Below are positions 8,427 through 16,018 of a stretch of 43,683 nt of DNA, one piece after another. The stretch covers positions 1-43,683 of the forward strand of contig JADILX010000052.1 of the NCBI GenBank assembly GCA_017695025.1. The letters are read 5' to 3'. Each line of letters begins with the position of its first letter. Within the stretch, counting starts at the first letter, position 1. A program made the translations under genes and the position numbers. This stretch comes from Candidatus Cryptobacteroides excrementavium (GTDB lineage Bacteria > Bacteroidota > Bacteroidia > Bacteroidales > UBA932). The notes under the pieces were generated by a model, which worked only from the letters and a program-made list of their open reading frames with translations, had not been told where the DNA came from and did not search any database.

Positions 8427-8434
8427 CAAATCTA
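8427..8434 (-). promoter_or_regulatory. -7 element of ybeY-mnmG
   Basis: TAGATTTG on the minus strand, matching TAnnTTTG. It would leave a leader of only about 10 nt before the ybeY ATG at 8411 and supports that start over 8492. Confidence 0.4.
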
Positions 8435-8516
8435 CAACATATATGGAAAAAATTATGAAATAAAAATTATTATTTCTAACTTTACCGGGCAAAAAAGGAA
8501 ATAAAACACAAGCAAT

Positions 8517-9209
8517 ATGGAAGTTAAGAAATCAGAGAAGGCCAATCTCGAAAACAAGAAACTGCTTTTCCTTGAACTGGGCCTCATCATTTCTCTTGCA
8601 GTTGTATACTTCGCATTCGAATGGACAACTGCAGAAAAGCAGGTGGCTGTACTCGAAGAGACCACACAGGTGGTTGAAGTAGAGGATATGGTTCCAATCA
8701 CTCAGGAAACCCCTCCTCCTCCTCCATCAGCACCGAGCATCCCTGTCCTCTCAGACCAGATCGACATCGTCGATGATGAGATCCAGGTAGATGATGACCT
8801 GTTCATGAACCTTGAGGATGACGCCAGCATGGGTGTTGAAATCATGGACTACGTAGAGAATGTTGAAGAGGAAGTCGTTGAGGAAGAGGCTATCCCTTTC
8901 CAGTTGGTTGAGGAAAAGCCTTCATTCATGGGCGGTGATGCAAATGCTTTCTCAAAATGGGTGAACGAAAGGCTGGTCTATCCTGAGATTGCCAAGGAAA
9001 ACGGTGTACAGGGACGCGTTACGCTGCAGTTCACAGTTGATACTGACGGTACAGTTAAGAATGTAAAGGTTCTCCGTGGTGTTGACCCTTCACTTGACAA
9101 GGAAGCCGTGAGAGTCGTATCAATGTCTCCTAAGTGGTCACCAGGAAAACAGAGGGACCGCGCTGTGAAAGTAACCTACACATTCCCGGTAATATTCCAG
9201 TTGAGATAA
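8517..9209 (+). CDS. TonB-family energy transducer
   Basis: Periplasm-spanning protein that would pass proton-motive energy to outer-membrane receptors. The 230 residues comprise a short charged N-terminus, one membrane helix at about 17-35, a proline run (about 65-70) and an acidic linker. The C-terminal TonB domain (about 140-230) contains YPEIAKENGVQGRVTLQF, the VDTDGTVKNVKVLRG segment and the closing SPKWSPGKQRDRAVKVTYTFPV. The strongly acidic linker (DDEIQVDDDLF, VEEEVVEEE) is unusual compared with the Pro/Lys-rich linker of E. coli TonB. ExbB/ExbD are not adjacent. A near -7 element, TAACTTTA (8477-8484), precedes it, and a terminator follows. Confidence 0.88.
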   Translation: MEVKKSEKANLENKKLLFLELGLIISLAVVYFAFEWTTAEKQVAVLEETTQVVEVEDMVPITQETPPPPPSAPSIPVLSDQIDIVDDEIQVDDDLFMNLEDDASMGVEIMDYVENVEEEVVEEEAIPFQLVEEKPSFMGGDANAFSKWVNERLVYPEIAKENGVQGRVTLQFTVDTDGTVKNVKVLRGVDPSLDKEAVRVVSMSPKWSPGKQRDRAVKVTYTFPVIFQLR

Positions 9210-9238
9210 GATTCAATATCATACAAAATAAGATTATT

Positions 9239-9272
9239 AAGGGTGACCCAAAAGGTTTTTCGGGTCGCCCTT
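9239..9272 (+). terminator. Hairpin terminator after the tonB-like gene
   Basis: An 11-bp stem pairs 9239-9249 (AAGGGTGACCC) with 9262-9272 (GGGTCGCCCTT), with one G-T wobble and a 12-nt loop. It is followed by a mildly T-rich stretch. It lies 30 nt after the tonB-like stop and before hflX, so hflX probably has its own promoter or depends on readthrough. Confidence 0.65.
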
Positions 9273-9311
9273 AAATGTCTTTCTTACACCGGAAAACAAG
9301 ATCCGAAAAAC

Positions 9312-10493
9312 ATGACATCAGACATCTACAGAGAAAAAGCAATATTTGTCGGAGTTATAAAACAGAACGATGACGAAAGACAGGTAAACGAATATCTTGA
9401 CGAACTTGAATTTCTTGCAGAAACCGCAGGGGCAGAAGGTACGAAAAGATTTATCCAGAAAGTAGACAAGCCTGACCCAAGGACTTACATCAGAAGCGGA
9501 AAGTTAGATGAAATAAAGGAATACATTACAGAGAATGAGACTGATGTCATCATATTCGATGACGAACTCACCCCTACACAACTCCGTAACATAGAAAGAG
9601 AACTCAATATAAGGATCCTGGACAGGACCAACCTCATCCTGGACATATTTGCCCAAAGGGCCAAGACCGCATATGCAAAGACACAGGTAGAACTCGCCCA
9701 ATACCAGTATCTTCTGCCGAGGCTGACCAGGATGTGGACCCATCTTGAAAGACAGAAAGGCGGTATCGGAATGAGAGGGCCTGGAGAAACACAGATAGAG
9801 ACAGACCGCCGTATCATCCAGGACAAGATTGCCAGATTGAAGGAGCAACTGAAGAAGATAGACAGGCAGATGGCGTCACAACGCGGCAACAGAGGTTCTC
9901 TTGTACGCATATCACTTGTAGGCTACACAAATGTCGGCAAAAGCACACTTATGAACCTGCTTGCAAAAAGTGATGTCTTTGCCGAAAACAAACTATTTGC
10001 TACACTGGACACTACTGTCAGAAAAGTTGTAATCGAGAATGTCCCGTTCCTGCTCAGCGATACAGTAGGATTTATCAGGAAACTTCCGACACAACTTGTA
10101 GAAGCATTCAAAAGCACCCTCGATGAAGTGCGTGAAGCAGATATACTGATGCATGTCGTGGATATTTCACATCCTAATTTTGAGGAACACATCAGGGTGG
10201 TAGAAGAGACACTCAGGGATATAAATGCCATAAACAAGCCGATTTTCGTCGTTTTCAACAAAATAGATGCATACCGCTATGAAGAATACGATGAGTTCTC
10301 TCTTGAGCCCAAAAAGAGCATAAACTACACTCTCGAAGAGTTCAAGAGAAGCTGGATTGCTAAGGAGAACACCCCATGCATCTTCATATCGGCAAAAAAC
10401 AAGATCGGCATAGATAAACTACGTTCCGACCTTTACAAGATGGTTGCCGAAATCCATGCCGGCCGCTACCCTTTCGACAACTTCCTGTGGTAG
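9312..10493 (+). CDS. hflX: GTPase HflX (ribosome-associated)
   Basis: GTPase that binds 50S subunits and can split stalled ribosomes. The 393-residue protein has the N-terminal HflX domain with the RSGKLDEI motif, a coiled-coil linker with the conserved GGIGMRGPGETQIETDRR (about 150-167), then a G domain: GYTNVGKST (204-212), DTVGFIRKLP and NKID. I chose the ATG at 9312 (MTSDIYREKA). A GTG 69 nt earlier lies inside the terminator hairpin and its extra residues are not HflX-like. It is convergent with sdhB across a strong shared terminator. Confidence 0.94.
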   Translation: MTSDIYREKAIFVGVIKQNDDERQVNEYLDELEFLAETAGAEGTKRFIQKVDKPDPRTYIRSGKLDEIKEYITENETDVIIFDDELTPTQLRNIERELNIRILDRTNLILDIFAQRAKTAYAKTQVELAQYQYLLPRLTRMWTHLERQKGGIGMRGPGETQIETDRRIIQDKIARLKEQLKKIDRQMASQRGNRGSLVRISLVGYTNVGKSTLMNLLAKSDVFAENKLFATLDTTVRKVVIENVPFLLSDTVGFIRKLPTQLVEAFKSTLDEVREADILMHVVDISHPNFEEHIRVVEETLRDINAINKPIFVVFNKIDAYRYEEYDEFSLEPKKSINYTLEEFKRSWIAKENTPCIFISAKNKIGIDKLRSDLYKMVAEIHAGRYPFDNFLW

Positions 10494-10509
10494 AATAGGA
10501 GTACAGACA

Positions 10510-10547
10510 AAAATAGGGTGAGTCAGATTTTTGACCCACCCTATTTT
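10510..10547. terminator. Bidirectional terminator between hflX and sdhB
   Basis: 16-nt arms, 10510-10525 and 10532-10547, form a stem with one mismatch around a 6-nt loop. The arms begin with AAAA and end with TTTT, so T-runs follow in both directions. It serves both convergent genes, ending 17 nt after hflX and 18 nt after sdhB. Confidence 0.85.
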
Positions 10548-10565
10548 ATCTGAAAGGAAAATTGT

Positions 10566-11345
10566 CTATTCCTTGAACTTGGCAGAGATGAATTCCCTGT
10601 TGAGTCTTGCGATATGTGAAACTGTCACATGTTTAGGACATTCCATCTCGCAGGCACGGGTATTGGTGCAGGCACCGAACCCAAGTTCATCCATCTTGGC
10701 AACCATAGCCTTCGCACGTTTTGCCGCCTCGACCTTACCCTGAGGAAGCAGGGCAAGAGAACTTACACGGGCAGCAACGAAGAGCATTGCTGAACCGTTC
10801 TTGCAGGTGGCCACACAAGCACCGCAACCGATACATGCAGCCCCGTCCATACTCTCTTCAGCAGTCTCGTGAGAGATAGGAATCACATTTCCGTCCGGAA
10901 CACCGCCTGTATTGACAGAGATGAAGCCTCCAGCCTGAAGAATCTTGTCAAATGCCTTACGGTCTACAACAAGGTCCTTGATTACCGGAAATACATTGCT
11001 TCTCCATGGTTCGATAGTGATTGTATCACCATCCTTGAACTTGCGCATATGCAACTGGCAGGTTGTAACCTCATCATCTGGCCCATGCGCACGTCCATTG
11101 ATATAGAGAGAACATGCACCGCAGATACCTTCACGGCAGTCATGGTCGAAAGATACAGGACCGCTGCTCTGGCATCCCTTCTCAACAGCTACCGGATCCA
11201 TACCTTCATGGATGAGCTGCTCATTGAGAATATCGAGCATCTCGAGAAAAGAACTGTCAGGAGATATGTTCTTGACCTTATAGGTCTCGAAGTGCCCTTT
11301 TGTCTTGGCGTTTTTCTGACGCCATACTTTCAAAGTCAAATCCAT
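10566..11345 (-). CDS. sdhB: Succinate dehydrogenase/fumarate reductase iron-sulfur subunit
   Basis: Electron-transfer subunit between the flavoprotein and the quinone site. The 259-residue protein has the plant-type 2Fe-2S cysteines C70, C75, C78 and C96 ([10 protein letters not shown]...TC), the 4Fe-4S motif [11 protein letters not shown] (C171, C174, C177, C181), and a third set C226, C232, C236 ([13 protein letters not shown]). It follows sdhA by 5 nt. In an anaerobic Bacteroidota it would most likely run as fumarate reductase, but sequence alone does not fix the direction. No cytochrome b subunit gene is adjacent. Confidence 0.94.
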   Translation of the reverse strand: MDLTLKVWRQKNAKTKGHFETYKVKNISPDSSFLEMLDILNEQLIHEGMDPVAVEKGCQSSGPVSFDHDCREGICGACSLYINGRAHGPDDEVTTCQLHMRKFKDGDTITIEPWRSNVFPVIKDLVVDRKAFDKILQAGGFISVNTGGVPDGNVIPISHETAEESMDGAACIGCGACVATCKNGSAMLFVAARVSSLALLPQGKVEAAKRAKAMVAKMDELGFGACTNTRACEMECPKHVTVSHIARLNREFISAKFKE

Positions 11346-11350
11346 TTTAA

Positions 11351-13297
11351 TCAGTCTTTATAGTTTCTGGTAGCTATCTTGATATTTTCATATACGAGAG
11401 GTTCCTTATGGAGTTCAGGCTCCTTGTCTTCTCCCATATATTCCCATGCGGCAACATACATGAAATTCTTGTCATCACGCTTGGTCTCACCGTCCTCGGT
11501 CTGCATCTCCTCACGGAAATGTCCTCCGCATGACTCCTTGCGATGAAGTGCATCACGTGCCATGAGTTCACCGATTTCAAGGAAATCAGCAAGCCTGAGA
11601 GCCTTTTCAAGTTCCTGGTTGAAATTGTCCTTGTCACCGGCAACATATACATCGCTCCAGAATTCCTTGCGAAGTTCCTGTATCATCTCGATGGCCTTCT
11701 TGAGTCCTGCTTCATTGCGGGCCATGCCGACATACTCCCACATGATGTGCCCGAGCTTCTTATGGAGTTCGTCAACTGTATGCTTGCCTTTTATAGACAT
11801 GAGCCTGTCGATCTTTGCGCGTACAGCCTTCTCTGCCTCATCGAATTCCGGTGCCGAAGTATCGGTCTTAGGCTTGAGAATCTGGCCGGCAAGATAGTCT
11901 CCGATGGTATAAGGAAGTATGAAATATCCGTCAGCAAGTCCCTGCATGAGGGCTGATGCTCCAAGACGGTTTCCGCCATGGTCACTGAAATTGGCCTCTC
12001 CTATTGCATAAAGACCCGGTATTGTAGTCTGGAGATTGTAGTCAACCCAGATTCCTCCCATAGTATAGTGGATGGCCGGATAAATCATCATAGGTTCCTT
12101 GTAAGGGTTGGTCGCTGTAATCTTCTCATACATCTGGAAAAGATTGCCGTACCTTTCGCGTATCTTCTCTTCACCGAGCCTGTTGATTGCAGTACTGAAA
12201 TCAAGGAAGACGGCAAGACCTGTCTCATTGACACCGAATCCTGCATCACATCTCTCCTTGGCAGCACGGGAAGCCACATCACGAGGAACAAGATTACCGA
12301 AAGCAGGATAACGGCGCTCAAGATAGTAGTCACGGTCTTCCTCAGGTATCTGGGAAGGCTTGATCTCTTTCTTGCGGAGCCTCATCACGTCCTCTTTCTT
12401 CTTAGGGACCCAGATACGCCCGTCATTTCTCAATGACTCGGACATAAGTGTCAGTTTGGACTGCTGGTCCCCGTGCACAGGAATACATGTAGGGTGAATC
12501 TGCGCAAAGCAAGGATTTGCAAAGAACGCTCCTTTCTTATAGCACTGCCATGCTGCCGAACCGTTGCTGTTCATGGCGTTAGTAGACAGGAAATATGTAT
12601 TTCCATATCCTCCGGATGCAATCACCACGGCATGTGCGCCGAATCTTTCAATTTCACCTGTAACAAGATTCCTTGCTATTATACCCTTTGCCTCTCCGTT
12701 TATCAGGACAAGGTCGAGCATCTCATGACGTGGATAACTCTTTACCGTACCTGCTGCTATCTGACGGTTAAGTGCGGCATATGCACCGAGAAGAAGCTGC
12801 TGTCCTGTCTGTCCGCGGGCATAGAATGTACGGCTTACCTGGGCACCGCCGAAAGAACGGTTGGAGAGAAGTCCGCCATACTCACGGGCAAAAGGTACAC
12901 CCTGGGCAACACACTGGTCGATGATGTTTCCGCTCACCTCCGCCAGACGATATACATTGGCTTCACGGCTACGGTAGTCACCACCCTTGATAGTCTCATA
13001 GAAAAGACGGTAGACCGAGTCATTGTCATTCTGATAGTTCTTTGCAGCATTGATACCTCCCTGAGCCGCAATAGAATGTGCACGGCGTGGAGAATCACTG
13101 ATACAGAAGATCTTCACATTATAACCGAGTTCTCCGAGAGAAGCGGCAGCAGATGCACCTCCAAGTCCGGTTCCGATGACGATGATCTCGAGTTTCCTTT
13201 TGTTGCCCGGATTGACAACACGAAGCTGAGATTTATGCTTTGTCCATTTCTCAGACAAAGGACCCTCAGGAATCTTAGAAATTAGTTTTTCGGCCAT
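11351..13297 (-). CDS. sdhA: Succinate dehydrogenase/fumarate reductase flavoprotein subunit
   Basis: Catalytic subunit interconverting succinate and fumarate with covalently bound FAD. The 648-residue protein has the FAD-binding [10 protein letters not shown] (42-51), [12 protein letters not shown] (74-85) with the histidine expected to carry FAD, HPTCIPV, and an RDVASRA segment in the capping/active-site region. I chose the ATG at 13297 ([12 protein letters not shown]) rather than one 10 codons upstream because the added residues are not conserved-looking. In Bacteroidota the usual order is sdhC-sdhA-sdhB; here the upstream neighbour is a secreted hydrolase. A weak -7 candidate, TAAAATTG, lies at 13325-13332. 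Confidence 0.95.
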   Translation of the reverse strand: MAEKLISKIPEGPLSEKWTKHKSQLRVVNPGNKRKLEIIVIGTGLGGASAAASLGELGYNVKIFCISDSPRRAHSIAAQGGINAAKNYQNDNDSVYRLFYETIKGGDYRSREANVYRLAEVSGNIIDQCVAQGVPFAREYGGLLSNRSFGGAQVSRTFYARGQTGQQLLLGAYAALNRQIAAGTVKSYPRHEMLDLVLINGEAKGIIARNLVTGEIERFGAHAVVIASGGYGNTYFLSTNAMNSNGSAAWQCYKKGAFFANPCFAQIHPTCIPVHGDQQSKLTLMSESLRNDGRIWVPKKKEDVMRLRKKEIKPSQIPEEDRDYYLERRYPAFGNLVPRDVASRAAKERCDAGFGVNETGLAVFLDFSTAINRLGEEKIRERYGNLFQMYEKITATNPYKEPMMIYPAIHYTMGGIWVDYNLQTTIPGLYAIGEANFSDHGGNRLGASALMQGLADGYFILPYTIGDYLAGQILKPKTDTSAPEFDEAEKAVRAKIDRLMSIKGKHTVDELHKKLGHIMWEYVGMARNEAGLKKAIEMIQELRKEFWSDVYVAGDKDNFNQELEKALRLADFLEIGELMARDALHRKESCGGHFREEMQTEDGETKRDDKNFMYVAAWEYMGEDKEPELHKEPLVYENIKIATRNYKD

Positions 13298-13360
13298 TTT
13301 ATATCGATTAATGAAATTTCGGCACAATTTTAATGAATTTTAGGCGAATTAACAATTAAT

Positions 13361-14650
13361 TCAGCCATTATCAATATCATTTGTATCTGACGGCCCGGGA
13401 TAATGTAAATAGCAGTCAAAGGAATGCGAACAGATATCAAAGAACTGCGGCGATATACAGTCATACTTTTCATGGTACTCCTGCAGGGACAACTGCCCTG
13501 AAAGGTAGCCGTGATATATCGCATCGAACAGTTCCCTTATACCGGCTTCCGCCTTGATTGAGCACCCGACAGTGGATTGAGTACAGTCACTATCCCCGAG
13601 GACATACTTGAGATTGACATACCGTGACATGCTGCTCACATCCTCATAGAATACAAAAGACTCTCTGATATAGAGGGAAAGTCCGCAGAATGAATCTTTA
13701 TCCGAATCAGGATATGAAGACAATGCATCAGGGATATGGTCTTCAGCAGCCAGTGGTACAGGTACCGCTACTGATGCCGGAGGATAACCGAGAGCCGCCC
13801 ATATGACAGACTTGAAAGGGTCATCACCTGGTGCAACGCCGTGAATCACCACTGAGGCAGATGTAGACCTTCTTGGAATAAAGTCAAGGTCTGCAAAACA
13901 GCCGCTGGTATGCGACAGAAACCGCTCTGCATCACGCCTGAGGTCAATCCCCATCACCTCATGCCTGTATGACCTTGAAAGACTGTCAATAATACCGAGA
14001 GGATGTATCCGGGCAAGACTGCCTTCAGCCTGCATTTCCCTGAATATAGAGTACGCTGTCCTATACCTTTCTACTCCCTTCCATCTGCGCGGATCACCTG
14101 ATACGGAAAAATTGGTGACCACAAGAAAACCGTCTTCACATTCATTGACATCTATCTTATGGTACGACGTATTTCCAGTCTCATAGCAGGCTGCACCTCC
14201 ATATGCATCAATACAGCAGAAATTGGCTTCTACCCCCATGGGGCGGGACAACGTATCGAGAAAATTCTCGAAATCCCCTATGTCCGAACATATTTCAAGC
14301 GCCCTGTACATAAGGATTCCCTCCCTGTCCATCTCAGAGGACGGGACATCATCATCTTTCAGGCAATATGATGCAGTATTCATGATGGCAAAGCCTGCAG
14401 TATTTATCCCTATCCACACTTCCCCACCCTTGGAGCCGGAATCCGCAAGCCCGGTAAAGGAATATTTCTCACCATCGAAATAGCGTATGCTGTTGTCGAG
14501 ATTGCCCGTATCCCTGTTCTTCCATATCATCGGACGTCCGTCAGCCGTCGCCTTGCCGGATATGATGACGGCAGTACAGGCTTCAGCCTTCCCGACGGAA
14601 AGAAATGCACAGGCCAGCACAAGGAAAAAGATATGTACCGGATGTCCCAT
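13361..14650 (-). CDS. Secreted Ntn-hydrolase, C45/choloylglycine-hydrolase-like
   Basis: 429 residues with a clear signal peptide (hydrophobic about 6-20, AEA at 22-24). Cysteine 25 directly follows the probable cleavage site, then TAVIISGKATADGRPMIWKN and R-D. A Cys exposed at the N-terminus, followed by the G-RPMIWKNRDT pattern, is the hallmark of Ntn-hydrolases of the acyltransferase / bile-salt-hydrolase superfamily, which cut amide bonds. Signal peptidase would itself create the catalytic N-terminus. The substrate is unknown. It begins 2 nt after the ruvB stop and ends about 63 nt before sdhA, where sdhC might have been expected. Confidence 0.75.
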   Translation of the reverse strand: MGHPVHIFFLVLACAFLSVGKAEACTAVIISGKATADGRPMIWKNRDTGNLDNSIRYFDGEKYSFTGLADSGSKGGEVWIGINTAGFAIMNTASYCLKDDDVPSSEMDREGILMYRALEICSDIGDFENFLDTLSRPMGVEANFCCIDAYGGAACYETGNTSYHKIDVNECEDGFLVVTNFSVSGDPRRWKGVERYRTAYSIFREMQAEGSLARIHPLGIIDSLSRSYRHEVMGIDLRRDAERFLSHTSGCFADLDFIPRRSTSASVVIHGVAPGDDPFKSVIWAALGYPPASVAVPVPLAAEDHIPDALSSYPDSDKDSFCGLSLYIRESFVFYEDVSSMSRYVNLKYVLGDSDCTQSTVGCSIKAEAGIRELFDAIYHGYLSGQLSLQEYHEKYDCISPQFFDICSHSFDCYLHYPGPSDTNDIDNG

Positions 14651-14652
14651 GG

Positions 14653-15690
14653 TCAGAATAATGACGGATCTGCCCCAGCCCCGTCTGCCGCAGCCTCCCT
14701 CTCATATCCAAGATGGGTGTAGGCAAGTTCAGTGGCTTCCCTTCCCCTCGGAGTCCTCACTATGAAACCCTCCTTTATAAGGAATGGCTCATATACCTCT
14801 TCAAGAGTACCCTGATCCTCCCCTATCGCAGTAGAAATAGTATTTGCCCCCACTGGCCCGCCCTTGAACTTCGTTATGATGGTTCTGAGTATCTTGTTGT
14901 CTATGGCATCAAGACCCCGCTTGTCGATATTGAGTGCATCAAGGGCATACCTCGCAATCTTCAGGTCTATATGGCCGTTACCCACAACCTGGGCAAAATC
15001 CCTGACCCTTCTCAGAAGGGAATTGGCTATACGCGGAGTTCCGCGGCTTCTGAGGGCTATCTCGTAAGCGGCATTATCATCCACCCCTATCTTAAGTATG
15101 GAAGAACTTCTCTTTACTATATGGACAAGAGTGGCCGTATCGTAATATTCAAGAGCGCATGTGATACCGAACCTTGCCCTGAGCGGGGATGTGAGCAGGC
15201 CGCTCCTTGTAGTGGCACCTACAAGAGTAAACGGACTCAGTGATATGCGCACGCTTCTCGCTCCGGGGCCCTTGTCGATTACAAGGTCTATAACAAAGTC
15301 CTCCATGGCAGAATAAAGATACTCCTCCACCACAGGGGAAAGCCTGTGTATCTCATCTATAAACAGCACATCCCCTTCTTCAAGTGATGTGAGCAGTCCG
15401 GCAAGATCCCCCGGCTTGTCAAGGACAGGGCCAGAGGTTACTTTCAGATTGACACCCAGTTCATTGGCTATGATATGCGCAAGTGTGGTCTTGCCGAGTC
15501 CTGGAGGCCCATGGAAAAGCACATGGTCAAGAGGCTCTCCCCTGAGCCTGGCAGCCTTGATGAATACTTTAAGGTTGGATACTATCTTGTCCTGTCCAGA
15601 AAAGTCTTCAAGTTCCTGCGGTCTGATTATTCCGTCAAAATCCTTATCTTTGTCCGAATTCACATCGTGTGGGTCGAATTGTCCGTTCAT
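14653..15690 (-). CDS. ruvB: Holliday junction DNA helicase motor RuvB
   Basis: Hexameric AAA+ ATPase that drives branch migration with RuvA. The 345-residue protein shows Walker [10 protein letters not shown] (61-69), Walker B IDEIH (111-115), sensor 1 VGATTRSG, and a C-terminal winged-helix domain with the [17 protein letters not shown] ending. It starts the leftward row ruvB, Ntn-hydrolase, sdhA, sdhB. It is divergent from mfd across the 328-nt AT-rich region proposed here as an origin. Confidence 0.96.
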   Translation of the reverse strand: MNGQFDPHDVNSDKDKDFDGIIRPQELEDFSGQDKIVSNLKVFIKAARLRGEPLDHVLFHGPPGLGKTTLAHIIANELGVNLKVTSGPVLDKPGDLAGLLTSLEEGDVLFIDEIHRLSPVVEEYLYSAMEDFVIDLVIDKGPGARSVRISLSPFTLVGATTRSGLLTSPLRARFGITCALEYYDTATLVHIVKRSSSILKIGVDDNAAYEIALRSRGTPRIANSLLRRVRDFAQVVGNGHIDLKIARYALDALNIDKRGLDAIDNKILRTIITKFKGGPVGANTISTAIGEDQGTLEEVYEPFLIKEGFIVRTPRGREATELAYTHLGYEREAAADGAGADPSLF

Positions 15691-15744
15691 TTTTCCGAGG
15701 CAGATTTAAGATTTGCCGTGCAGCGGCATCAACATAAAAACATA

Positions 15745-15752
15745 CAAATATA
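15745..15752 (-). promoter_or_regulatory. -7 element of ruvB
   Basis: TATATTTG on the minus strand, matching TAnnTTTG, with an expected leader of about 48 nt before the ruvB ATG at 15690. No -33 TTTG at the right distance. Confidence 0.4.
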
Positions 15753-15973
15753 ATTTTTTTATACTCTTGTTTGTTGTTGATACTGCTGTGAATTTGTTGA
15801 CAAGTTTTGTATATTATTGGTATATAACATTTTATATAATAATAACATTGTTGAGAACTGTATGGTAATATCATTGGAAACTTTTTTCATATTTATTTTG
15901 ACATGATGAAGACCTGCCGTATATACGATTTTATGAGAAAGTCCAATTTATTTTCCATAAGTTTTCATCATCC

Positions 15974-16015
15974 ATTTCAACAGGTTTTCAACAATTTTTC
16001 AACAGATAATCAACA
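15974..16015 (+). repeat. Four tandem TCAACA boxes at an exact 11-bp period
   Basis: The repeated units are ATTTCAACA, TTTTCAACA, TTTTCAACA and TAATCAACA. The C of TCAACA falls at 15978, 15989, 16000 and 16011, so each step is 11 bp and all boxes face the same side of the helix. The last box ends 3 nt before the mfd ATG. Regular helical phasing suggests cooperative binding of one protein. Confidence 0.75.
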
Positions 16016-16018
16016 TCG

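Larger units (their letters stand above)
15691..16018. other. oriC: Candidate chromosomal replication origin (AT-rich box-bearing gap)
   Basis: 328 nt without a gene between divergent ruvB and mfd. On the left are three TGTTGA boxes (15775, 15795, 15849), each starting a 9-mer TGTTGANAN. In the middle is an almost pure A/T stretch (about 15811-15847) suited to unwinding. On the right are four TCAACA boxes in the opposite orientation (15974-16015). The best 9-mers, TTTTCAACA, match 7 of 9 positions of the E. coli DnaA box TTATCCACA. Predominant gene direction flips here from minus to plus. No dnaA is in the window and no skew was computed, so this is a hypothesis. A conventional divergent promoter region is the main alternative. 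Confidence 0.42.

Noticed and set aside
9243..9311. N-terminal extension of HflX from a GTG
   Set aside because: The GTG lies within the terminator hairpin, and the extra residues do not look like HflX.
12473..13285. 270-codon plus-strand frame across sdhA
   Set aside because: Antisense shadow of a clearly identified flavoprotein gene.
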